Shown here: in pieces, positions 1 through 5,638 of the stretch
Layout: each line of letters begins with the position of its first letter
Numbering within the stretch: the stretch's first letter is position 1
Notes under the pieces: generated by a model
Databases searched by the model: none
Seen by the model: the letters and a program-made list of their open reading frames with translations, nothing else
Told to the model about the DNA's origin: nothing
Made by a program: the position numbers and the translations under genes
DNA from: Bacteroidaceae bacterium
Lineage (GTDB): Bacteria; Bacteroidota; Bacteroidia; Bacteroidales; Bacteroidaceae
Direction: 5' to 3'
Assembly (NCBI GenBank): GCA_016284115.1
Contig: JAEEOD010000320.1
Coordinates: 1 to 7,133, forward strand
Length of the DNA: 7,133 nt

Positions 1-418
1 CTGATGAGATACCAACAATATTCATTCCTTGGTTAAATCTCCCTTTCATTGTAATACACCTCACTATCTCTATAAATGAAAAGAAATTGATGTTCATTAC
101 ATCCAGCATGAACGGATACCTTGACAATTTCAGTGGGCGAACGGCCCCCGTTCCTGCACTATGAACAAATCCGTCTACGGGGCCATTCTCCAAAATAATT
201 GTACGTATCACATTTTCAATAGAATCTGGCATGGCAAAATCGCAAACATAACATCGATGTTCATTATCAATGAGTTGGCTGCATAACTGTTGGAGCTTCT
301 CCAAGTTACGTCCCATTAAAATAACCTTTGCCCCTAATTCTGCAAGTTGACTGCATATAGTACTGCCAATACCCCCACTTGCCCCAGCCACAATTATCTT
401 TTTACCTTTAAACTCCAT
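1..418 (-). CDS. SDR-family oxidoreductase, FabG-like (3' end cut by window edge)
   Basis: This is the first 139 residues of a short-chain dehydrogenase/reductase; the frame stays open to the left edge, so the C-terminal half is missing. The N-terminus carries a textbook cofactor motif, GASGGIG at residues 12-18, followed by GRN at 36-38, where the basic Arg suggests NADP(H). Asp60 sits at the adenine-binding position, HSAG at 86-89 replaces the usual NNAG, Asn111 fits the helix-4 tetrad Asn, and the fragment stops at the SS that should include the catalytic Ser (about 139). The catalytic YxxxK lies outside the window. The ATG at 418 follows the previous gene's stop by two bases, implying co-translation. 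In this context it is a good candidate for a carrier-bound 3-oxoacyl reductase acting after the KASIII enzyme, but a sugar-modifying SDR cannot be excluded. The family call is secure; the substrate is inferred. Confidence 0.9.
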   Translation of the reverse strand, partial: MEFKGKKIIVAGASGGIGSTICSQLAELGAKVILMGRNLEKLQQLCSQLIDNEHRCYVCDFAMPDSIENVIRTIILENGPVDGFVHSAGTGAVRPLKLSRYPFMLDVMNINFFSFIEIVRCITMKGRFNQGMNIVGISS

Positions 419-420
419 TT

Positions 421-1111
421 CTATGCTGTATATCCTCCGTCAATAGAAATACTTTGACCTGTTAATGATTTTGTGGCATCACTTAAAAGAAAAGCTACCA
501 AATCTGCAACCTCGTCTGCCTTGACGATACCCAAAGGAGCAATATTTTCTTTAGACGTCTCTTCACTACGAATAGTTGTCACTGCTTGGATATGAGGCTT
601 CTCTGCGTCAGTATCCACTGCTCCTTTTTGAATAGAGTTAACTCGGATTCCATACGGTGCCAATTCTACTGCTAAGCAACGGACCGCAGCATCAAGAGCA
701 GCCTTTGCTGCACAAAATGCCATCTTTGCTTTCATGGCTCTGATACTACTTATACTGCTCATTGCTACAATACTTGCCCCTTTGTTAAGACCTTTGTATT
801 TCTTCAGTGTTCGAATCAATTCCACGAACGTTCCGTAGTTGTCGATCATTATTTCAGACACTATTTCTGGTTTCACAAATTGCAGTGGACGAAAATCGCT
901 ATGTACAATATTGAACACCACTCCATCAAAAGCGCCATGCGTCTTAACGATTTCCTGCACTTTCATTTCCAATTCGTTAATTCCACTAGGTTGTAACAAA
1001 AAAATACCCCCCCCCAGAACCGTTCAATCTATCTAAAATAGCAACATCCAATCCAGTCTTTAAGCCATAGAACACGATGCGCTTTTTGGTCAAATCGTAA
1101 ACATTCATCAT
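421..1111 (-). pseudogene. SDR-family protein with frame broken at a G9 tract; degenerate active site
   Basis: The natural start is the ATG at 1111, directly after the carrier-protein stop (TAG-ATG-ATG). As given, this frame reads 41 residues and ends at TAG (986-988), because the G9 run at 1007-1015 shifts it. Losing one G or one T from the adjacent T7, or gaining two G, restores a 229-residue SDR-like protein; without that, only a TTG start at 999 would give a 192-residue piece lacking the N-terminus. SDR character is clear from SSISS, the FCAAKAAL segment, the ELAPYGIRVNSI segment and the C-terminal GQSISIDGGY. The protein is unusual: the cofactor loop reads YGLKTGLD (15-22), the NNAG position is lost, and the catalytic Tyr is Phe132 (codon 715-717) although Ser119 and Lys136 remain. 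It also seems about 20-25 residues shorter than its neighbour between strand 1 and strand 4. It may be a decaying gene, a phase-variable gene, or a non-catalytic partner of the next SDR. Confidence 0.72.
998..1015 (-). repeat. Adjacent homopolymer tracts G9-TA-T7 inside the SDR gene
   Basis: On the minus strand nine G (1007-1015) are followed by TA and seven T (998-1004). The tracts sit at codons 33-40 of the SDR gene and fall exactly where the reading frame breaks. Eight G would give an open frame reading GSGGGIFLLQPSG through the junction, which fits the surrounding protein. Such tracts are known sites of slipped-strand mispairing and of sequencing or assembly length errors; the sequence alone cannot distinguish these. 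Confidence 0.9.
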
Positions 1112-1348
1112 CTATTCAGTTTTTCCCTTCAATTCTTGAACCAATTTCCAAATAGACTCCGCTGAATTGAAATTCTCCGGGTCTAACTCAGTGATTCGTA
1201 CTTGGACTCCAAAGGCATCATCTAGTTCTGAGATAATGCTTACTACATCAAACGAATCTAGAATGCCGTCATCAATCAGAGCGGTTTCGTTCTCGAAATC
1301 TACATCGGGACGAATTCCCTTCAATATCTCTAAAAGTTGTTCCATCAT
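1112..1348 (-). CDS. Acyl/peptidyl carrier protein, DltC-like
   Basis: This is a 78-residue stand-alone carrier protein. The phosphopantetheine attachment site is Ser32 in GILDSFD (28-34). The following acidic helix (ELDDAFG, 41-47) and the VRITELDPENF segment (50-60) resemble DltC and PCP-like carriers more than fatty-acid AcpP, whose motif is usually GADSLD. It would hold an acyl or aminoacyl thioester for the other enzymes of the cluster and needs an unlinked phosphopantetheinyl transferase. Its ATG at 1348 overlaps the formyltransferase stop (TAATG), so translation is probably coupled, and its TAG stop abuts the ATG of the next SDR. Pairing with the nearby DltA-like adenylating enzyme is the obvious inference, but delivery of a beta-ketoacyl chain from the KASIII is equally possible. 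The carrier-protein call is firm. Confidence 0.95.
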   Translation of the reverse strand: MMEQLLEILKGIRPDVDFENETALIDDGILDSFDVVSIISELDDAFGVQVRITELDPENFNSAESIWKLVQELKGKTE

Positions 1349-2196
1349 TATCTTTTTTTTAAGTGCATTATTATTTCAATATTATCTTTAAGTAACCTTA
1401 TCGTCTCATTATCATTATCAAGACGGATTGACTCTACATTTATATGAATATTATTAATTGTATATTTCTCTATTGAGTAGCTCTCACCATTGAAGTTCAA
1501 CTGTGGCGTACCCATCGTTTGGAGCGGACCATAATCAAAAGCTCTCAAAAACGCAGATATCTTCTCAGCGCTCCAATTTAAATCAAGAACGCCATCATTA
1601 GGTTTCATCCAAGAATAATGAATGGAATGACGCTCAGTCTGCTTTGAGCCTTTGAAAGTGCCATCCAACAAACCGGGAAGTATCTCTTCAAAGCCTTCCA
1701 TTACCAATTTACTGTTTATGCGCAACAACATGAAAGATGTGGTCTTGTCTGTTATAGGCGTTGACTTTTGAACCAATATATTACCGGCATCAACATCAGA
1801 AACAACATAGTGCCATGTGATACCAGCTTTCTTATCACCATCATAGATAGCCCAAGCCTCTGCATTACGCCCTGGGTGCTTAGGAAGTAAGGCACCGTGA
1901 TAATTAACAATAGTGATATTGTCCTTTTCCACTACTTCTTTGGGGAAGAGATAGCGGTTGGCTGCACTTATAATCAAAGTCTGTTCATTTAGAGCCAACA
2001 AGAATGCCTTAAGAATATCGCCTGATAATTGCTGATAGGCAATACCTTTTTTTTCACAAAACTGCTTGCAAGTAGGAACAGTAGCAGGCCTGCTTTCTAT
2101 CAGTTCTACATCTTCACCTGCCTTCTTGAAACAAAAGGCGCAACTGTTGGCAACAGCACCTGTACCGATAACATATATTTTGTTATAAATACTCAT
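1348..2196 (-). CDS. Formyltransferase, Fmt/ArnA-N family (formyl-THF dependent)
   Basis: This 282-residue protein belongs to the N10-formyltetrahydrofolate-dependent formyltransferases. The catalytic triad is visible as Asn98 and His100 in NYHGALLP and Asp136 in DVDAGNI. The PGRNAEAWA segment (108-116) and AGITWHYVV (124-132) line up with the Fmt core. The C-terminal part carries the DGVLDLNWSA...RAFDYGP region (201-223), as in sugar N-formyltransferases, then a small beta-rich tail. It is shorter than housekeeping methionyl-tRNA formyltransferase (about 310 residues), and the operon argues against that role. The usual role of such enzymes in polysaccharide loci is N-formylation of an amino sugar nucleotide. 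Here it lies between an adenylating enzyme and a carrier protein, and its stop overlaps the carrier's start, so formylation of a carrier-bound aminoacyl group is a real alternative. The gap to the upstream gene is eight bases. Confidence 0.9.
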   Translation of the reverse strand: MSIYNKIYVIGTGAVANSCAFCFKKAGEDVELIESRPATVPTCKQFCEKKGIAYQQLSGDILKAFLLALNEQTLIISAANRYLFPKEVVEKDNITIVNYHGALLPKHPGRNAEAWAIYDGDKKAGITWHYVVSDVDAGNILVQKSTPITDKTTSFMLLRINSKLVMEGFEEILPGLLDGTFKGSKQTERHSIHYSWMKPNDGVLDLNWSAEKISAFLRAFDYGPLQTMGTPQLNFNGESYSIEKYTINNIHINVESIRLDNDNETIRLLKDNIEIIMHLKKR

Positions 2197-2204
2197 TGTT
2201 ACTA

Positions 2205-3734
2205 CTAGGCTAAAGAACCATCATACATCCTCTTTAATTCTACACGATCTATCTTTCCATTCATATTATACGGCATCTGCAATAGATGATTGCATATTTC
2301 AGGGAACATATATACAGGAATGCGCTCCTTTACCAGATTGATAATATCCAGAGACTGACCATCAACTGTAGTGTAATAAAGCACTAACTTGTCATTCTCA
2401 TGATCAAAGATGCAAGCAGCATTAGTCACGCCTTCAATTGCATTCACAGCGACCTCAATCTCCCCCAACTCGATACGGTTACCTTTATGCTTCACTTGGA
2501 AGTCCTTACGTGATACAAACTCCAATTCGCCCTTATCATTCCATTTGCCAAGGTCTCCTGTACGATATATAATATCATTGTAAAGGTTGTGCAAGGGATT
2601 CTGGACAAAAACAGAATCTGTTTTCTCACGGTTGTTGTAATAACCCATTGCCACACCTGTTCCACGACAACAAATCTCCCCCACTTCCCCTACGGCAGCA
2701 AGTTTATCCTCGTCATTTAGAAGTATTACCTGTTTGTTAGGAATGCTTTTACCAATAGGCACATACTCTCCATCCCTGAACTCCCGGTCTACAACATAAT
2801 AGGTGCAGTCAACTGTCACCTCTGTTGGTCCATACACATTGATGTATTGTACCTCTGGCAGATTGTTACGCCATGCATTCAACTGCTTGGCTGGCATAGC
2901 TTCTCCACCAAAGGATACATGCTTCAAATATAGTGGTTTCTTCTCATCAAGAATACCAGTGTTTGCCACAAGTATCACTGCGGATGTAGCCCAAAACAAG
3001 CATGTCACTTTGCGCTCATTCAGAAACTCAATAAGCAGTTTGGGGAAGGCAAAACATTTCTTTGGTATTATATTCAATGTGGCTCCTGAACGTAAGCATA
3101 TACCAATGTCCTTCACCGAGCAATCAAAATAGAATGGAGCTTGATTGGCTACCACATCTTCATCCGTGATACCAAACCGTTCGACCAGGAAGTCTGCAAA
3201 GTCCATCATTCCACGATGTGAAATCAATACTCCTTTAGGAACACCTGTTGAGCCACTGGTAAAGATACTATAAACCGGATCCAGGTCGATTATGTCTCTA
3301 CGAACCAAAGCTAATGCTTCTTGATTCTTTGGAGCTTCTTTTGCTTCTACATAGTTAAGACGTACACCATTAAATCCAATCTGTTCAAGTGTTGTGTTAT
3401 CCCTATCAGAAATTGTTATGGCAGCAATGGGCTGGCAAACGTTAGAAATCAATTTTACCCGCTCAAAAGGCATTTTACAGTCAATGGGCACATAGAAGTT
3501 ACCACTTTCTACAACGCCCATGAAGCCAGCAAGCGTTTCTACCTTACGGTCAACAAAAACCAAGATAGGTTGACGCATCGCACCGTCTGTGGCTTCAATC
3601 AACAGCGAACCAATGTTCTCTGCCTCATCAGCCCATTGGCGAAACGTCAATGAACGCTTATCGTCAGCAATTCCTATTTTATCAGGGAAGCGGGAAACCT
3701 TATCGTAAAGATATTCAAGGATATTAGTAATCAT
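2205..3734 (-). CDS. Stand-alone amino-acid adenylating enzyme, DltA-like
   Basis: This 509-residue ANL-superfamily protein should activate a carboxylic acid with ATP and load it onto a carrier protein. The motifs appear in order: A3 P-loop FTSGSTGVPKG (158-168), A4 FDCS (203-206), A5 NVYGPTE (299-305), A7 YRTGDLG (390-396), A8 RKDFQVKHKGNR (409-420), and the A10 lysine Lys494 in NMNGKIDR. Asp204 in A4 is the residue that in amino-acid adenylation domains pairs with the alpha-amino group, so an amino acid substrate is likely. Length and layout match DltA (about 500 residues), with no fused carrier or condensation domain. The residue aligned by eye with the DltA pocket Cys (FCGE in Bacillus DltA) is Gly276 (FGGE), which argues against plain D-alanine specificity. 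It starts 13 bases after the KASIII stop and probably serves the carrier protein two genes downstream. Confidence 0.92.
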   Translation of the reverse strand: MITNILEYLYDKVSRFPDKIGIADDKRSLTFRQWADEAENIGSLLIEATDGAMRQPILVFVDRKVETLAGFMGVVESGNFYVPIDCKMPFERVKLISNVCQPIAAITISDRDNTTLEQIGFNGVRLNYVEAKEAPKNQEALALVRRDIIDLDPVYSIFTSGSTGVPKGVLISHRGMMDFADFLVERFGITDEDVVANQAPFYFDCSVKDIGICLRSGATLNIIPKKCFAFPKLLIEFLNERKVTCLFWATSAVILVANTGILDEKKPLYLKHVSFGGEAMPAKQLNAWRNNLPEVQYINVYGPTEVTVDCTYYVVDREFRDGEYVPIGKSIPNKQVILLNDEDKLAAVGEVGEICCRGTGVAMGYYNNREKTDSVFVQNPLHNLYNDIIYRTGDLGKWNDKGELEFVSRKDFQVKHKGNRIELGEIEVAVNAIEGVTNAACIFDHENDKLVLYYTTVDGQSLDIINLVKERIPVYMFPEICNHLLQMPYNMNGKIDRVELKRMYDGSLA

Positions 3735-3747
3735 TGTATTTCTTTAT

Positions 3748-4869
3748 TTAGAGTCCTCTCATGTCTTTGAACAGTTCGTTGGGATCATTGATAATACCCT
3801 CATCAAACACAGTATCATCGTAAATGATTGGCAGAATGTCTGCGGTATTTATCTTGAATGAGGTTACACCCCATGACAACCCTATACCGAAACCACATAG
3901 CATGACATTAATTTCTTTATTATCTGTATCTTCTCCATAACGATCACACATAGATACTACTGGAGAAGCACCGCTAGTATTGCCAAATTTTGGCAAGGTG
4001 ATAGGCATCTTATCCTCGGGTATCTTGGCTTTCTTAGCTATCTGTTTCAAGATATATAGATTGGCCTGATGGAATGCGAAACAGTCGTAGTCATCCATAG
4101 TGGTATTAGTCTGAGCAAGGAAGTCCTTCACAATACGAGGAACGTCAAATACGGTGAATGTAAACACGGATGTTCCACGCATAAATGAATCATACAATGA
4201 GCGTTCAATACCATCCTCGCACATCACTTCTTCATGCGAAGGGTTCATGTTACGACAGCCCCCACCAGGTACAATCAAATAGCGGTAGCCATTACCATCG
4301 CTTCGCACTAAGCTTTCTAATTTATCTTCAGGGTTGTCAGTGCGTTCAATCAACAAACATACACCCACATCACCGCCTAGCATTACTTTCGACTTATCGC
4401 GGGGATTTACGCTTTTACTACCAGTGTCACCACTAATGAGAAGTGCCTTGCGGATATTGCTTGACATCATCATGGAAGCAACTACCTGAATACCATAAAC
4501 CACGGCAGAGCAACCCAATGAAATATCAAAGCAAGCACATTCCCTACTCAAACCTAGTCGTTTCTGCACAATGAAAGCTGTAGCAGGGCGTGGATAGTCT
4601 GGGCTATGTGTAGAAACCACTAAAGCGCCAATATCCTCCTTATTGATATTCTTCTCACTGATGATTTTCTCTGCTGCTATGTAGCCAAGGTCTCCAGTGG
4701 TCTGATGATAAGATGCCTTGCGGGAAGTTATCACGCCTGTCATCTTTTTGAATTTCTCTACCTCTTCGTCGCCAAACTGCTCTTTGAAGTCATCAGGGCG
4801 GACCTCATGCGTTGGCATAGCTGTTGCCATAGCCGTTATACGAATACCCTGAAAATTGAAAATTGCCAT
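3748..4869 (-). CDS. 3-oxoacyl-ACP synthase III (KASIII/FabH-like)
   Basis: This 373-residue thiolase-fold condensing enzyme has the full KASIII triad: Cys120 in DISLGCSAVVYG, His267 in FHQAN and Asn297 in GNTSGASP. The glycine-rich end GFGIGLSWG (326-334) closes the fold as in FabH. KASIII enzymes condense an acyl-CoA or acyl starter with malonyl-ACP to give a beta-ketoacyl-ACP; some relatives perform acyl transfer or ester formation instead. It is longer than E. coli FabH (317 residues), partly through a tail of about 33 residues after the fold (from about 341, acidic, beginning NTADILPI). It starts four bases after the NeuD-like stop and lies 13 bases before the adenylating enzyme. Placed with a carrier protein and SDRs in a polysaccharide locus, it probably helps make a short acyl substituent rather than membrane fatty acid. 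The acyl specificity cannot be read from the sequence. Confidence 0.93.
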   Translation of the reverse strand: MAIFNFQGIRITAMATAMPTHEVRPDDFKEQFGDEEVEKFKKMTGVITSRKASYHQTTGDLGYIAAEKIISEKNINKEDIGALVVSTHSPDYPRPATAFIVQKRLGLSRECACFDISLGCSAVVYGIQVVASMMMSSNIRKALLISGDTGSKSVNPRDKSKVMLGGDVGVCLLIERTDNPEDKLESLVRSDGNGYRYLIVPGGGCRNMNPSHEEVMCEDGIERSLYDSFMRGTSVFTFTVFDVPRIVKDFLAQTNTTMDDYDCFAFHQANLYILKQIAKKAKIPEDKMPITLPKFGNTSGASPVVSMCDRYGEDTDNKEINVMLCGFGIGLSWGVTSFKINTADILPIIYDDTVFDEGIINDPNELFKDMRGL

Positions 4870-4873
4870 TGTA

Positions 4874-5512
4874 TTAACCTATATGATATAGCTTTGCAGC
4901 CTGAGACAAATAATGGCCAGGCTTTTTAATATTCTTAATAACAATCGATCCAGGAGAAAGCCACACGTCATCACATATGGTGACTCCGTCAGAAATTGTA
5001 ACACCGACCCCTACAAAACAACGCTCTCCAATTGTAACATTGCCCGCTGTTGTAACTCCTGTTGAGAAAAAGGTGTGTTTCTTTACATGCCCACCATGAT
5101 TAACCACAGACCTTAACGTTATAGCGACGTTATCTTCTATAATCGAATCACAATTAACATATACCCCATCAGAAATTAAGATACCTTCTCCTAACTTGGC
5201 TGTGGGATGAATAAATGCAGACGGAGAGATTATGTTTGCCATAGGTATAATCCCTTTTATTTTTTCATAGAGTTGTGCCCTTCCATCAAAATTATTATAA
5301 CCACTAGCAACAAAGATACAATCAAAGATACCTTGACGATACAATTTTATGCAATCATCAGTACATCCTAATACTGGCCGACCTTCTATGATCGTACCTC
5401 TTTCTACATAATCATCAAAATAGCCCACCAATTCATACAACTGATACAATTCAACCATATAGTGCACACCATGAGCCATGGCTTTTGAACCTATTAATGC
5501 TAATTTTTTCAT
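4874..5512 (-). CDS. NeuD/PglD-type left-handed beta-helix acyltransferase
   Basis: This 212-residue protein has the two-part layout of the NeuD/PglD family. Residues 1-85 form a Rossmann-like N-domain (KKLALIGSKAMAHG start, YFDD at 31-34, FVASGYN at 67-73) that binds the sugar substrate in PglD. From about residue 92 there are hexapeptide repeats, including FIHPTAKLGEGILISD and GNVTIGERCFVGVGVTISDG, that form the beta-helix. His139 in VVNHGG matches the catalytic His of the family. The C-terminus is a modified version of the usual GVPAKxI ending. Family members N- or O-acylate amino sugars, commonly with acetyl-CoA; related beta-helix enzymes such as LpxA and LpxD use acyl-ACP. With a carrier protein in the same operon, this one could transfer the cluster's special acyl group, which is inference. 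It starts after a 122-base gap, the only sizeable break between genes here. Confidence 0.9.
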   Translation of the reverse strand: MKKLALIGSKAMAHGVHYMVELYQLYELVGYFDDYVERGTIIEGRPVLGCTDDCIKLYRQGIFDCIFVASGYNNFDGRAQLYEKIKGIIPMANIISPSAFIHPTAKLGEGILISDGVYVNCDSIIEDNVAITLRSVVNHGGHVKKHTFFSTGVTTAGNVTIGERCFVGVGVTISDGVTICDDVWLSPGSIVIKNIKKPGHYLSQAAKLYHIG

Positions 5513-5634
5513 TTGAATTAAAAAAAGTGTTGTAATTTAACAATACTAAATGTATTTGTGCTAACTGCTAATTACCGTCTCGTTTGTTAGCTTTTTAAAA
5601 TGAAGAGAGTTTTCTGATACTAACAATAATCTCT
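5513..5634 (-). other. 122-base intergenic gap with weak inverted repeats
   Basis: This is the only gap above 15 bases in the window. It is AT-rich and holds two small inverted repeats: an 8-bp one described separately, and a 6-bp pair (5560-5565 with 5586-5591). A TAGTATTG near 5547 on the minus strand is one mismatch from the Bacteroides -7 consensus TAnnTTTG, but I see no TTTG at the -33 position, so I do not call a promoter. The gap could contain a processing site, weak internal terminator or internal promoter; nothing decisive is visible. Confidence 0.35.
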
Positions 5635-5638
5635 TCAT
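5600..5638 (-). terminator. Possible weak intrinsic terminator or mRNA hairpin after the ATP-grasp gene
   Basis: A perfect 8-bp inverted repeat (ATGAAGAG at 5600-5607 with CTCTTCAT at 5631-5638) overlaps the ATP-grasp stop codon. The transcribed strand continues with a short T run. The loop is long (23 bases), the stem is AT-rich and the T run is short, so it is at best a leaky terminator or a processing hairpin. Confidence 0.2.

Noticed and set aside
421..999. A stand-alone 192-residue SDR starting at TTG 999
   Set aside because: It would lack the Rossmann N-terminus and leave over 100 bases after the carrier stop, whereas the ATG at 1111 abuts that stop and a one-base change joins the frames.
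998..1015. Programmed ribosomal frameshift site at the homopolymer pair
   Set aside because: Joining the frames needs a +1 (or -2) shift; I see no shifty stop codon or convincing downstream structure, so tract-length change or sequencing error is simpler. Transcriptional slippage remains possible but unsupported.
1348..2196. Housekeeping methionyl-tRNA formyltransferase (fmt)
   Set aside because: The triad matches the superfamily, but the protein is shorter than Fmt, the C-terminal segment resembles sugar formyltransferases, and the gene is embedded in a polysaccharide-type operon.
1112..3734. A dlt teichoic-acid D-alanylation operon
   Set aside because: Only DltA- and DltC-like genes are present, they are separated by a formyltransferase, DltB and DltD are missing from the window, the pocket Cys is Gly, and the locus style is Gram-negative.
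839..4929. Several plus-strand open frames of 65-110 codons (e.g. 839-1036, 1167-1391, 2803-3132, 3321-3653, 4185-4436, 4705-4929)
   Set aside because: Each lies mostly or wholly antisense to a minus-strand gene with clear family motifs, shows no recognisable domain and has cysteine/serine-rich, low-information composition typical of shadow frames.
5540..5560. Bacteroides-type promoter (TAGTATTG as -7) upstream of the NeuD-like gene
   Set aside because: The -7 element has one mismatch and no TTTG is seen at the -33 spacing; an AT-rich stretch gives such near matches by chance.
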